Shown: positions 34,309-44,272 of the stretch, piece after piece
Layout: each line of letters opens with the position of its first letter
How positions within the stretch are numbered: position 1 is the first letter of the stretch
NCBI RefSeq assembly: GCF_004001325.1
Contig: NZ_AP018722.1
Span: 2,232,001 to 2,296,000 of the forward strand
From: Thiomicrorhabdus aquaedulcis
GTDB taxonomy: Bacteria; Pseudomonadota; Gammaproteobacteria; Thiomicrospirales; Thiomicrospiraceae
Length of the DNA stretch: 64,000 nucleotides
Direction of reading: 5' to 3'
The notes under the pieces: model-generated
Told to the model about the DNA's origin: nothing
The model's database searches: none
What the model saw: only the letters and a program-made list of their open reading frames with translations
Position numbers and translations under genes: made by a program

Positions 34309-35601
34309 ACGCCCATTTGGTTAAACGTAATCTTTCAGACGTTCTTCATGCAAAATCATAAACTGATTCATCGCAGAATTCCAATCTCTTATTGGCATCG
34401 TCCATTTTCTAGATGCCGATTCAATGGCTAAAAATACAATCTTAAACGCCGAATTGTCATGTCCAAAAATCTTCCGGTTTTTAATGGCTTTGCGTATTAC
34501 AGAGTTTAAAGATTCAATGGCGTTGGTCGTATAGATGGCTTTTCTAATCGCTTCTGGATAGAGGAATAAGGTTGATACGTTATCCCAGTGGTTACGCCAA
34601 GACTTACCAATACTGGGGAATTTAGCATCCCATTTTGTTTCGAACTGTTCTAACGCTAACAGAGCTTCTTCTTCGGTAATGGATTGGTAGATTTGCTTTA
34701 AATCATCAGCCACTTCCTTACGTTCTTTATAACCCACATATTTAAGTGAATTACGCACCATGTGCACGATACATAGTTGAATGTCCGTTTGCGGGAAGAC
34801 GGCATTAATGGCTTCTGGAAAACCCTTTAATCCATCTACAGAGGCGATGAGAATGTCTTTCACGCCACGGGCGTGAATGTCATTCAAAACGCCTAGCCAA
34901 AACTTAGAGGATTCGTTTTCAGATAACCAAAGACCTAGGCATTCTTTTCGACCATCAAGGTTGATGCCTAGAGCGATATACATGGTTTTGCGAATGACTT
35001 GTTTATCCTGGCGAACCTTGATGACAATGCCGTCTAAATAGACGATAGGATAGATCTCATCCAATGGGCGTGAGCGCCATTCAATGACTTTTTCTATGAC
35101 GGCATCGGTGACTTTAGAAATAAGTGACGCAGAGACATCCGCACCGTACATCTCTTTGAAAGTATCAACGATATCTCGAGTACTCATGCCTTTGGCATAG
35201 AGTGCGAGTATCTGGTCATCCATGCTGGTCAGTCGAGTTTCGCCTTTTTTAACCATGATGGGCTCAAAAGTGCTGTCTCTATCCCGTGGCACGTTAAGTT
35301 TTAACTCGCCATGATCGCCTTTTAAGGTTTTACTAGAATAGCCATTACGGCTATTCGAAGAGTTAGATATTTGGCTTTTACTGTAGCCTAAATGTTCTTC
35401 CATTTCAGCGCCAAGGGCTGCTTCAACGGTCATTTTGACTAACATTCTGGAAAGTGCCGATAGGTCGGCTTGAGTTTTAACACTTTTTGCTAACTCAGCC
35501 GACATGGCTTTGAGTTTATCGTGATCTAAGTTGCTCATAGTATTTTTCCTTTTTGGAGGATTTTAATATATGAGCGTTTACACAGTTTAATTTACAGGGT
35601 C
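34285..35601 (-). mobile_element. IS256-family insertion sequence with 8-bp target duplication
   Basis: A 1317-bp element. The left end GAGCCTGTAAATAATTTTGT is the imperfect inverse of the right end (reverse complement GACCCTGTAAATTAAACTGT). Direct repeats TATTTTCA flank it exactly (34277-34284 and 35602-35609), an 8-bp target duplication typical of the family. The insertion trims the tail of the diguanylate cyclase gene. Confidence 0.93.
34321..35538 (-). CDS. IS256-family transposase
   Basis: A 405-residue mutator-type DDE transposase: GAEMEEHLGYSKSQ, the first Asp in PIVYLDGIVIKVR, the second in LIASVDGLKGFPEAI followed by LCIVHMVRNS, and the Glu in TTNAIESLNSVIRKA. It is full length and apparently functional. 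A related C-terminal fragment from another element is at 59705-59930. Confidence 0.95.
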   Translation of the reverse strand: MSNLDHDKLKAMSAELAKSVKTQADLSALSRMLVKMTVEAALGAEMEEHLGYSKSQISNSSNSRNGYSSKTLKGDHGELKLNVPRDRDSTFEPIMVKKGETRLTSMDDQILALYAKGMSTRDIVDTFKEMYGADVSASLISKVTDAVIEKVIEWRSRPLDEIYPIVYLDGIVIKVRQDKQVIRKTMYIALGINLDGRKECLGLWLSENESSKFWLGVLNDIHARGVKDILIASVDGLKGFPEAINAVFPQTDIQLCIVHMVRNSLKYVGYKERKEVADDLKQIYQSITEEEALLALEQFETKWDAKFPSIGKSWRNHWDNVSTLFLYPEAIRKAIYTTNAIESLNSVIRKAIKNRKIFGHDNSAFKIVFLAIESASRKWTMPIRDWNSAMNQFMILHEERLKDYV

Positions 35602-35704
35602 TATTTTCAAAAGAGAACAAATAAAAGTACTTTGCAACAGGGGTATTTAATACAAATTTATTACAGTCATCATCGTGAGAATTTGTTTATCTCATTTTAT
35701 GAAT

Positions 35705-36070
35705 TTAAGACTTCATTAATGTGTCTACCGCATTTAACAACGCCAACGGGCTAAAAGGCTTGCGTAAATACAATTCTGCACCAACATAATCGGCCTTAAC
35801 AGGCCCTTCCAAGCAACTGGTTGCGGTAAGCAATATTACTTTTATATCTTGTGTTTTTGGATTATTTTTAATTTTTTCACACAATTCAAACCCATCCAAA
35901 ACACCTGGCAACATAATGTCTAAAATAATTAGATTAGGCTTAAAACTCTCAATTTTGGGTAGCACATCATCGGTGTTATCCACCTCTTCAAAAGCATAAC
36001 CTTTTGTATTTAATGTCATTGTGACCAGTTTACGAATCATGGGCTGGTCGTCGACCACTAAAATTCTCAT
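35705..36070 (-). CDS. CheY-like response regulator
   Basis: A 121-residue single receiver domain: ILVVDDQPMIRKLV with the acidic pair, phospho-Asp in LIILDIMLPGVLDGFE, the switch Thr in LLTATS and Lys in LRKPF. It has no output domain. It lies 73 bp from the HDOD gene on the same strand, and the two may work together. Confidence 0.85.
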   Translation of the reverse strand: MRILVVDDQPMIRKLVTMTLNTKGYAFEEVDNTDDVLPKIESFKPNLIILDIMLPGVLDGFELCEKIKNNPKTQDIKVILLTATSCLEGPVKADYVGAELYLRKPFSPLALLNAVDTLMKS

Positions 36071-36143
36071 ATATTACCTTTCCTTAGTGATGCACACTGT
36101 GTAATTATTTGATGATGACTTAAGCATAGCTGCAATGGCGTTT

Positions 36144-37027
36144 TTAGTGGCTGGCCAAGAACAAAGACGGTTCTTGACCCCATTTTTGCAACGCCGCTTT
36201 TGCGGATTCAATGGCGTTTTCGGGTAAATTTAAATACGCAATGGCGTCGTGTAAGGTCTGTTTTACCTCATGGGTTGTGTAATGGTCCGAAAACACATCG
36301 TACACCAACGCGTTGGCGGCCTGAATAAGTGCCACCATTTTGGCGACCTTAGGATCATACTCATCAATAACTTGCAACGAATCGCCGTGGTGCAACAACA
36401 AACTTTTGGCTAAAATGTCGCCCAAATGCCAACGCCTTGCAACCACACTGCCCAAAAAAGTATGCGCGGTTTGATAATGCTCATATTCTTGCAAATAGCC
36501 ACTTAATGGTAACCCTAACTGCGCGTTTAAATAATGCTCGGCGTAATGTTCAGAATCGTAGCGCATCATATAAATGGCGCCAATATCTTGTAAAAAGCTA
36601 ACAAAATACGCCTCTGTGCGACCAATATCTTGCACCCAATAAGACAACTCTGCCGCGGCAATACCGGCACGACTTGAGTGAACAATAATTTTTTATCGAC
36701 GTCACTGACAGGCAAGTTTTTAGACAAATAGTTGCTTAAAAATAGGGTTTGAATTTCGCTAAAGCCCATTAAATTAATGGCCGCATGCGCTTCTAAAATA
36801 AGGCTATCAGGCGCTTTATTTAATACTCTATTAGCCAGACTTAAAAACTCACCTAATGTTTCTGGGTTTTTTGACAACAATTCGGCCAGTTTAGCGGCAT
36901 TTGGTTTTTGAGCTTTCATCAGCTCTTCAATTTGAAGAATCTCAGGCGGCATGGCCTCAATTTTAATATTGTGAAGCAACTCTGTGGCATTGGCTATACC
37001 CAGCTTTATGTCTATTTTCATGCACAT
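36144..37027 (-). CDS. HDOD-domain protein (one-base frameshift)
   Basis: Two overlapping frames (36566-37027 and 36144-36647) form one 294-residue HDOD protein when one A is added in the A-run of DVDKK (about 36693-36698), giving KKIIVHSSRAGIAAAELSYW. The start IDIKLGIANATELLHNIKIE and the AMPPEILQIEELMK block match the HDOD gene at 10333-11160. The single-base break in a homopolymer suggests a sequencing error. Confidence 0.75.
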
Positions 37028-37195
37028 TTGTCCTTATTCTTCAAAGTTTACACTGTCACAGGTCAAATAAAAATGATAAATTTCTTACGCATTGCCGCAA
37101 AAAAGTCGTAAAAATTAAATGCTTTTTTGCGCCAATATTAGCCACGCAATTTAGTTGTTACGATGTGTAATTTTTTCGTCACATCGTGCATTTTT

Positions 37196-37274
37196 CGTCA
37201 TGCCGTGCTACGACACGGCATCTAACCCACCTGCCGCACTCAGCAATAGATTGCGGATCAAGCCCGCAATGACG
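37196..37274. repeat. REP-like composite palindrome
   Basis: Two hairpins, ATGCCGTG/CACGGCAT (37200-37221) and ATTGCGG/CCGCAAT (37250-37270), enclosed by an outer CGTCAT/ATGACG repeat. It is G+C-rich against an A/T-rich gap. This is a widely seen type of bacterial intergenic repeat, and only one copy is visible here. Confidence 0.7.
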
Positions 37275-37311
37275 GGGCTTGGCGTAATCGGTAATCGGCT
37301 TATTTACAACG

Positions 37312-39450
37312 CTAATGCGCACTTATTTTAAAAAATCCCATGTCAACTTTTAAAATACTGGCCTGCTCGCTTAAGCTAACCGCTGCCGAGCTGGTTTGTT
37401 CTACTAATGCGGCATTTTGCTGCGTTACGTTGTCTATTTGCGCTATGGCTTGATGCACCTGATTAATGCCCTGTGCTTGTTCTGCCGACGCCTGTGCAAT
37501 TTGATTAATCATGGCACTCACCCCACCAATGGATTGATTAATGCCATGTAATACCTCACCCGACTGAGCGGCCAACTTAGTGCCATCATCAATACGGGCA
37601 ACGCTTTCGGTGATGAGTATTTTAATGTCCTTGGCGGCTTCGGCCGATTTTTGCGATAAATTTCTTACCTCAGACGCCACTACCGCAAACCCGCGGCCGT
37701 GCTCACCGGCACGTGCCGCTTCTACGGCAGCGTTTAGTGCCAGCAAATTGGTCTGAAACGCAATGCCGTCTATAAGACTGACAATATCGGCTATTTTATG
37801 GCTTGATTGTTGAATGCTGTTCATGGCGTCAATGGTTTGCTTCATTACCTGCGCGCCGGCATTGGCCCTGGTTTCAACTTCTTTAGCCACATTGGCTGTT
37901 TGATGGGCGTTATCGGTGTTTTGTTGTACGGCCGAATTCATTTGATCCATAGTGGCGCTGGTTTGCTCAAGTGCGGCGGCTTGCTCTTGCACTCGTTGGC
38001 TTAAATCCATAGAGCCTCTTGAAACCCCTTGTGCATCTTGGCTCACAATGTTTGACGTTTCTAAAGCCGCCCCAACCACTTCACGCAATTTATACACAGT
38101 GCGATTAATAGTGTCTTTTAAAACTTTTAAATCGCCACCAAAATCGGCCACACACTCTTGGGTTAAATCCCCTACCGACAACGCGCCAATAACCTGATTA
38201 ATGCCGGCAATGGCGTTAGACGTAACGTCAACAGCTTGGTTAATATCGTCTTTAATAATAGCCAAAACACCGTGCGCCTCTTGGGTAATACGGCGATTAA
38301 ATGTACCTTGGGTCATGCCTTCAACCACCCATGCAACTTGTGCAATAAAATCAGCTTCGTCGGTACGATCCAGCCATTCGACCACGTAACCCAGTTTTTC
38401 GCCCTGTCTTATAATGGGCACCACCGTTAAACGCATGGTTAATTTAGCCATGCTAATGTCGGCGCTCCAAGAATCGGTTAACGATTCAATTAAAGCACGC
38501 TGATGGGCTGGATTTTTATGAAACAAGTCCATATTAGAGCCCACCACGCTTTGGGCACTAAAATGCGGAAAATCTGCTTGTAAAGCCGCTTGGTTGCGAG
38601 TAAACATGGCTTTTAACGAACTATTAATGCTCACAATATTTAAGTCGGGGTCGGCTACCATAATATTGGTACTGGCCGCATCCAGTGCGGTCGTAAGCAC
38701 CGCCGATTCCCGCAACGCATCGTAATTACGTGCCGCAAACTCTGCCACGCGCGACCTTACCATATTAAGCGCAAAACCCCACTCTGACGAATCGTTAATT
38801 TTTTGCTCATAATGACCGTTTGCAATGTCTTGCATGCCTTGCTGCAGTTGGGGCGAGATACCTTGCAACTGCACAATGCGGTACGCCAAAAAACTCATTA
38901 TTAATGCGGCCGCTCCAACGCCTAGCATACCCGCCAAATTAATTGGCGCCTGAACGCTCACGTACATTAGCGCCGCAAAACCCACCATTAAAGGCAATGC
39001 CCACTGCGCTAATCGCCTGGTGCGCGTTTCAACCTGTGTATAAGGAAACTTAACATCGCCGGCTTTTACCTTAGCGTACAAAACGCTGGCAGACTGCTTT
39101 TGAGCCAGCGTAGCCGGATAGCGTACCGACAAATACCCCGTTACCTTGCCCGCTTTAATAACCGGACTGGCATTGGCCGCCACCCAATAATAATCGCCAT
39201 TTTTGCGTTTATTTTTAACCACTCCATACCACGGTTTACCGGCTTGTATGGTGTGCCAAAAATCTTTAAAGGCCTCTTTTGGCATATCACTGTGGCGCAA
39301 CAGATTATGCGGTTTACCTAAAAGCTCGGCACGGCTGTAACCAGACGACAGTCTAAAACCTTCGTTAAAATCAACAATATTACCCTGCAAATCAGCAGTA
39401 GACAAAATGACTAAATCCTTGGGTAACTCATATTCTTTTTCGATTTGCAT
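37312..39450 (-). CDS. Aer-like PAS-containing methyl-accepting chemotaxis protein
   Basis: A 712-residue chemoreceptor. The N-terminal PAS domain resembles Aer (VILSTADLQGNIVDFNEGFR, then LLGKPHNLLRHSDMPKEAF), a signature for redox/oxygen taxis. Two adjacent hydrophobic segments lie at about 150-195, followed by a second PAS-like region, HAMP-type linkers and the MCP signalling hairpin ([20 protein letters not shown], then [17 protein letters not shown]). No periplasmic domain is evident, so sensing is cytosolic. The hairpin is closely related to those of the two other receptors nearby. Confidence 0.9.
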   Translation of the reverse strand: MQIEKEYELPKDLVILSTADLQGNIVDFNEGFRLSSGYSRAELLGKPHNLLRHSDMPKEAFKDFWHTIQAGKPWYGVVKNKRKNGDYYWVAANASPVIKAGKVTGYLSVRYPATLAQKQSASVLYAKVKAGDVKFPYTQVETRTRRLAQWALPLMVGFAALMYVSVQAPINLAGMLGVGAAALIMSFLAYRIVQLQGISPQLQQGMQDIANGHYEQKINDSSEWGFALNMVRSRVAEFAARNYDALRESAVLTTALDAASTNIMVADPDLNIVSINSSLKAMFTRNQAALQADFPHFSAQSVVGSNMDLFHKNPAHQRALIESLTDSWSADISMAKLTMRLTVVPIIRQGEKLGYVVEWLDRTDEADFIAQVAWVVEGMTQGTFNRRITQEAHGVLAIIKDDINQAVDVTSNAIAGINQVIGALSVGDLTQECVADFGGDLKVLKDTINRTVYKLREVVGAALETSNIVSQDAQGVSRGSMDLSQRVQEQAAALEQTSATMDQMNSAVQQNTDNAHQTANVAKEVETRANAGAQVMKQTIDAMNSIQQSSHKIADIVSLIDGIAFQTNLLALNAAVEAARAGEHGRGFAVVASEVRNLSQKSAEAAKDIKILITESVARIDDGTKLAAQSGEVLHGINQSIGGVSAMINQIAQASAEQAQGINQVHQAIAQIDNVTQQNAALVEQTSSAAVSLSEQASILKVDMGFFKISAH

Positions 39451-39787
39451 AACAATCCTTGCCGATGTATTTAAATAGACACAATTTTAGACAACTATAC
39501 ACTAAACGAACAATTAGTATAAAAATGAATAAAATGAATTAAAGAACATTCTTATAAAAAGCGCGCATTTTATCGCGCCCTTTTTTAACCAGGCCTGGTT
39601 AAAACGTCGCAGCGCCAAGCAAGGTATGCATTAGTTTCAATTAGGCAAAAAAAAATGCCACCGCACAGCATGACATTTGTTAAACCTTAACCTATTAACC
39701 GTCTTAATGATTAACCCTTTATTGGATTAATGGCAAACTCACTAACTCGTTATTAATACGCTGTTAATGGGCTGTTAATGCGCTTTG

Positions 39788-42103
39788 TTAAAAGTCGCTC
39801 CACTCTTGGGCGGGTGCCATAGAATGTGCATTGTTCTTTAACGAAACCTGCTTTGCTTGGGCAGTGCTTAACGACTTTTGGGGTAACGCATTTTTTTGAA
39901 CCGCTACATTATTTGCATTATTTGCATTAGTGACATTACTGGCATTACTTAATGAATGAGGCAATGCTTTTTTTGCTTGTGACCCATTTCCTTGGCCAAT
40001 GTTAAAAAACGCCATGTCGTCTTGCAACACATTGGCCTGCTCGCTTAGGCTGGCTGCCGCGGCACTGGTTTCTTCTACTAAGGCGGCGTTTTGTTGAGTG
40101 ACGCTGTCTATTTGTCCAATGGCTACGTGTACTTGACTTATGCCTTGCGATTGCTCTACCGAGGCTTGCGCTATTTGCTCTATCATTTGGGCAACGCCGT
40201 TAATCGATTGATTTATGCCTTGCAGTACTTCGCCCGATTGTGCAGCTAATTTGGTGCCGTCGTCTATGCGAGCAACGCTTTCGCTAATAAGCGTTTTAAT
40301 GTCTTTGGCGGCTTCGGCCGATTTTTGCGCTAGGTTGCGTACTTCACTGGCCACCACGGCAAAGCCTCGGCCGTGTTCGCCGGCGCGGGCGGCTTCTACG
40401 GCGGCGTTTAACGCTAATAGGTTGGTCTGAAACGCTATGCCGTCTATTAGGCTTACTATGTCGGCTATTTTGTGGCTTGATTGTTGAATGCTGTTCATGG
40501 CGTTGATGGTTTTTTCCATCACGTCTACGCCTTGATGTGCTTCGTGTTGTACTTGTTGGGTAACCGTTGAGGCTTGACGGGCGTTGTCGGTGTTTTGTTG
40601 TACCGCCGAGTTCATTTGATCCATGGTGGCACTGGTTTCTTCTAGGGCGGCGGCTTGTTCTTGCACGCGTTCGCTTAAGCTTAACGAGCCTTGCGAGACT
40701 TCTTCGGAAGCACTGCTGACTATGTTGGCGGCGGCTACGGCTTGTGAAACAACGTCGGTTAGCTTTTTGGCGGTGGTGTTAATGGCGTCTTTTAAAGTTT
40801 GTAGCTCGCCGTGATATTGCCCGGTAATTTTTTGGGTTAAATCGCCATGCGATTGGCTTAACACAACGTGTGCTATCTCTTTTACGGCACTTTCCAGCGT
40901 GTTCATTGAGCTGTTTATTGAGTCTTTTAAGGCCGCTAGCATGCCGTGGGCTTGGGTGTTTACGCGGGTTTCAAATCGCCCTTCTTTCATGGCGTGCATT
41001 ACCAAGTTTACTTCGGTAATGACGGTGTTAATGCTTTGCAATGCGCCTTCTACTTGACCTGAAAATGCTTTGGGTACTTTAGTGTCCATCTTTAGGTCAA
41101 ACTGGCCTTGCTCAAGACCGGTCATGACTTTGCTTAGTTCGCTCATCATAAACGCCACGCTGGTGGCCGAATCGTTAACGCCTTGTTTCATAACCTCTAA
41201 ATCACCATTGTAACGACCTAATACTTGCTGACTAAAATCACCTTTAGCAATGGCATTGATAACAAAACTAGACTCGTTTACACCATCTTGTAAGGTGGTT
41301 AAAAACGTATTGATAGCGTCGGCCATTAGGCCTGTTTCATCTAAATCGGTTTTGCTGGCGCGATAATCAAACCGTTGTGAACTCGATAAATTTTGAAGAC
41401 CATGTGCCAAAGTTTTTATATTGCGGCTAATACGCCATGACAGCATTAAACCAAAAGACAAGCCTATTAACAGTGACGCAATCATTATGACTAAAATAAA
41501 CAGTTTTGAATCTTCATACAACAAGGTAGCCGCTTGACTGGCCTGCAAAGCATTTTGTTCTTTTATTTCACTTACATCGGTTAAAAGCTGATCAACTACA
41601 TCACCAATGACTTTAGCTTCTTTTAAAGCCATTTGAATGGATGCGCGGTTTTGCATGCTAACCAACCCATCAAGCTGTTCTTGTTGGGCGGCTTCAATGA
41701 CTTTATTGCTAAATTGCATGTAATCATTGGCACTTAATTTTAAAGCAGCAATTTTGTTCTTAGCTTCTTGTGAATGAAAAAGTGGCTCAGCTTTTTGCAT
41801 GTTTTCATTAAACATCGCTTGATTCTTATTTACCTGCTCTATGTATTGAGCGGCATCAATGGTTTCATCACTCTGCGCCAATAAAAAGCTACGCAAAGCA
41901 CGTGCTTGATAGATTAAATTTATATTTGCTTCTTTAATATAAGACAGACCTAAAAGCTCTTTTTGATACATATCATCTGTTAGAGCATTAATTTTAGAGG
42001 CGTTTGTAACCCCTACAAAACCAATTACGGCCATAAACCCCAACAAAACAAACACCAAGGAGATGAGTTTTGAACGAATATTTAAATTTAAAAACCACTG
42101 CAT
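39788..42103 (-). CDS. Methyl-accepting chemotaxis protein with periplasmic four-helix sensor
   Basis: A 771-residue receptor starting [12 protein letters not shown] (GAAGGAG precedes ATG 42103; the frame open to 42130 has no ribosome site). The first TM (12-32) is followed by a periplasmic helical-bundle sensor (about 35-185), a second TM, repeated HAMP/linker domains and the signalling hairpin. It ends in EWSDF, a pentapeptide tether of the NWETF type for adaptation enzymes. Nucleotides 39991-41189 are almost identical to 44476-45674 of the next receptor. Confidence 0.9.
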   Translation of the reverse strand: MQWFLNLNIRSKLISLVFVLLGFMAVIGFVGVTNASKINALTDDMYQKELLGLSYIKEANINLIYQARALRSFLLAQSDETIDAAQYIEQVNKNQAMFNENMQKAEPLFHSQEAKNKIAALKLSANDYMQFSNKVIEAAQQEQLDGLVSMQNRASIQMALKEAKVIGDVVDQLLTDVSEIKEQNALQASQAATLLYEDSKLFILVIMIASLLIGLSFGLMLSWRISRNIKTLAHGLQNLSSSQRFDYRASKTDLDETGLMADAINTFLTTLQDGVNESSFVINAIAKGDFSQQVLGRYNGDLEVMKQGVNDSATSVAFMMSELSKVMTGLEQGQFDLKMDTKVPKAFSGQVEGALQSINTVITEVNLVMHAMKEGRFETRVNTQAHGMLAALKDSINSSMNTLESAVKEIAHVVLSQSHGDLTQKITGQYHGELQTLKDAINTTAKKLTDVVSQAVAAANIVSSASEEVSQGSLSLSERVQEQAAALEETSATMDQMNSAVQQNTDNARQASTVTQQVQHEAHQGVDVMEKTINAMNSIQQSSHKIADIVSLIDGIAFQTNLLALNAAVEAARAGEHGRGFAVVASEVRNLAQKSAEAAKDIKTLISESVARIDDGTKLAAQSGEVLQGINQSINGVAQMIEQIAQASVEQSQGISQVHVAIGQIDSVTQQNAALVEETSAAAASLSEQANVLQDDMAFFNIGQGNGSQAKKALPHSLSNASNVTNANNANNVAVQKNALPQKSLSTAQAKQVSLKNNAHSMAPAQEWSDF

Positions 42104-42121
42104 AAAAACTCCTTCATGAGA

Positions 42122-42245
42122 TATTTGCACGTGAGGTGCAACAAAAAAATGAGATCAAATTTTTACCTGATTGCAGCGAAAAATGCAGTGAATAGCTGGC
42201 TATTCGCAAGTTTTTCAACAAAAAACAGGTAAATTTTAGTCATTA
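42122..42245. repeat. Partial TTTGCACGAG repeat, opposite orientation
   Basis: Begins TTTGCACGTGAGGTGCAAC and contains GTGAATAGCTGGCTATTCGC. It matches the reverse complement of the copy at 43012-43174 but lacks one terminus. Confidence 0.6.
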
Positions 42246-42284
42246 TTTAAAACGCTGAATTCCAATTATAAACGCCAACATACA

Positions 42285-42851
42285 TTAAAGGGTCGTTGCA
42301 TCCATATTATTAAATATACCCTGCAAAATTAGGGCGTCTACGTTTAAAACAATGACCATTTTGTTTAACGTGGCGTCACTGTCTTTTAGGTTGGCTAGCC
42401 CTTGTATGTATTGCTCGTTGATTTTTCCAGCACCCGAAAAACTTGGCACCGCTTGCAATTGGCTTACGTCAATGTCTTCTACGTCGCTTACGCCGTCTAC
42501 TACTAAACCGATGGTTTTGGCGGTGTCTGAGTTTAATAGGCGCGTAATAATGACCACTGTGCTGTCGTCGTAGGTGGCGCCGCCTATGCCAAAACGGTCG
42601 CGTAAATCAACAATGGGCACTACTGCGCCGCGCATGTTTATAACCCCTTTTACATATTCGGGGGTTTCGGGCAGTTTGGTGGTGGGTTCCCAGCCTCTTA
42701 TTTCTTGTACGCGCAGTATGTCTAGGCCGTATGTTTCTTGGCCTAAAATAAATGTGAGTACTTGTAAGTTTTGTTGGGCAACGGCGTGTTGTTGATGCTC
42801 ATAATATGTGCCGCCTATTACCTCAGTTGTTACTGTTTGTTGTGTATTCAT
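42285..42851 (-). CDS. cheW: CheW chemotaxis coupling protein
   Basis: A 188-residue CheW: LTFILGQETYGLDILRVQEI, GVINMRGAVVPIVDLRDRFG and GLVVDGVSDVEDI. It couples receptors to CheA, which is not encoded in this window. It is surrounded by three receptor genes and CheY/CheZ-like genes, all on the minus strand. Confidence 0.93.
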   Translation of the reverse strand: MNTQQTVTTEVIGGTYYEHQQHAVAQQNLQVLTFILGQETYGLDILRVQEIRGWEPTTKLPETPEYVKGVINMRGAVVPIVDLRDRFGIGGATYDDSTVVIITRLLNSDTAKTIGLVVDGVSDVEDIDVSQLQAVPSFSGAGKINEQYIQGLANLKDSDATLNKMVIVLNVDALILQGIFNNMDATTL

Positions 42852-43011
42852 TAAAACTACTGCCTTAATTTTTTATGGGTTAGTGCACTTGTTGAGTGCA
42901 CTTTGCTTATGCACGCTGTTAATACGCTTTGTTAAAAGTCGCTTTGACCAGGCCTGGTGAACGTGTTTTAGGCGTTTGGTGCGTTAATACAACGGCGTTT
43001 GCGCTTATAAG

Positions 43012-43174
43012 AGACCTTTGCACGAGTCAAGGCACGGTTAAAAATGGCTAAAATTTGCCTGATTTTTGTTGAAAACCTTGCGAATAGCCAGCTATTCACT
43101 ACGTTTTCCGCCTCAATCAGGCAAATTTTATCTCATTTTTTCCTCGCACCTCACTCGTGCAATGGTCTCTATAA
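43012..43174. repeat. Best full-length TTTGCACGAG palindromic repeat
   Basis: About 162 bp with terminal inverted repeats GAGACCTTTGCACGAGT and ACTCGTGCAATGGTCTC. Nested inverted repeats lie inside (AAATTTGCCTGATT/AATCAGGCAAATTT and GCGAATAGC/GCTATTC), so the whole element can fold into one long stem. It encodes nothing, so it is MITE-like or an RNA hairpin repeat. Confidence 0.8.
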
Positions 43175-43192
43175 ATATTAAACTTGTGCGGG

Positions 43193-43795
43193 TTAAAAAA
43201 ACTCAACTTCTGTAAAGTCTTGGTCAACCAGTTCGGTTTCAAAATAATGGTCTTTGCGCCTGTCAATCATGCGTTGTTTTACTATTTCGATGGCTTGTTC
43301 TGCTGGAATATGTTTTTCAAACACTAAATCAAACAATTCTCTTTCTTCTCTCATTGAGACATTTTTGCGAATTTGTTCTTTAAAGCGTTCCCACTCTTTT
43401 ACATCTTTTACTTGCATTTGGTGCGCAATAATGTCGGCCAAACCGCTTAAACCTTTTGATACATTTTTTAGCCTTTGGGTCAGTCGGTCATAAAACTGAA
43501 ATGACACAATGGCTCGGTTCATATTTTGAGTGAGTAACTGGGCGCTGTTTTTTAAGTCGGCTTGTTTTTCTAACAAACATTGGGTTTTAGGGGTGTTGGG
43601 TGCAACCGTCATTTGGTGTGCAATGTTATTGATAGTTTGCGTTCGGTTAACCATGTATTTAAACGAATCTAATAAATTTTCTATGGAATGGTCGCCTTCT
43701 TGTATAGAAAGCTCTATTTGAGCCACCGATAAATTAAGGATTAAAATGACTTCCTGAATTTGTTTAGCGGTTAAATCGTAGCCAATAAACGCCAT
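43193..43795 (-). CDS. Helical chemotaxis-cluster protein, possible CheZ-like phosphatase
   Basis: A 200-residue all-helical protein between cheW and cheY, overlapping the cheY stop by one base. Residues 95-115 read RAIVSFQFYDRLTQRLKNVS. The D103-x3-Q107 pair (DRLTQ) has the spacing of the catalytic Asp/Gln of CheZ (DLTGQ) on a long helix, which suggests a CheY phosphatase. Overall similarity to CheZ is weak, and the final FTEVEFF tail could be a CheY-binding peptide. The call is inference. Confidence 0.5.
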   Translation of the reverse strand: MAFIGYDLTAKQIQEVILILNLSVAQIELSIQEGDHSIENLLDSFKYMVNRTQTINNIAHQMTVAPNTPKTQCLLEKQADLKNSAQLLTQNMNRAIVSFQFYDRLTQRLKNVSKGLSGLADIIAHQMQVKDVKEWERFKEQIRKNVSMREERELFDLVFEKHIPAEQAIEIVKQRMIDRRKDHYFETELVDQDFTEVEFF

Positions 43796-44166
43796 TACAA
43801 AACCTTGCCAATAACCGTTAACAGCTTTTCTGGGCTAAAGGGTTTTACCAACCAACCGGTTGCGCCTGCGCTTTTGCCACGCGCTTTCATATCGTCCGAG
43901 GATTCGGTGGTTAAACACAACAATGGGGTAAATTTGTAGTTGGGCATAGCTCTTAAGGCCTGAACAAGCTCGATACCGTTCATGTTTGGCATATTAATGT
44001 CGGTCACGACCAAGTCAAACTGGCTTACTTTAGCGCTTTCTAACGCCACCAAACCATCACAGGCTTCACTTACGGCATATCCGGCTTGTTGTAATGTCAT
44101 GCCAATCATTTGCAGCATGGATCTGGAATCGTCTACTATTAAAATTTTTTTCATTGTTGTGCTCAT
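43795..44166 (-). CDS. cheY: CheY response regulator
   Basis: A 123-residue CheY: ILIVDDSRSMLQMIGMTL, phospho-Asp in LVVTDINMPNMNGIEL, switch Thr in CLTTES and Lys in VKPFSPEKL. It is coupled to the downstream CheZ-like gene by a one-base overlap and follows a receptor gene. Confidence 0.9.
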   Translation of the reverse strand: MSTTMKKILIVDDSRSMLQMIGMTLQQAGYAVSEACDGLVALESAKVSQFDLVVTDINMPNMNGIELVQALRAMPNYKFTPLLCLTTESSDDMKARGKSAGATGWLVKPFSPEKLLTVIGKVL

Positions 44167-44272
44167 TACACGGATTAGAAAATATTTTCTAATGTTTATT
44201 TAAGCCATTTATGTACACTTTAATAGTTAAACCATTAAAACAATGGCTTAACTATCAAAGGCTAATGACCGG

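Noticed and set aside
40215-40814. Plus-strand ORFs opposite the chemoreceptor genes
   Set aside because: They mirror the conserved MCP coding sequence on the other strand and recur identically in the second receptor; no independent signals.
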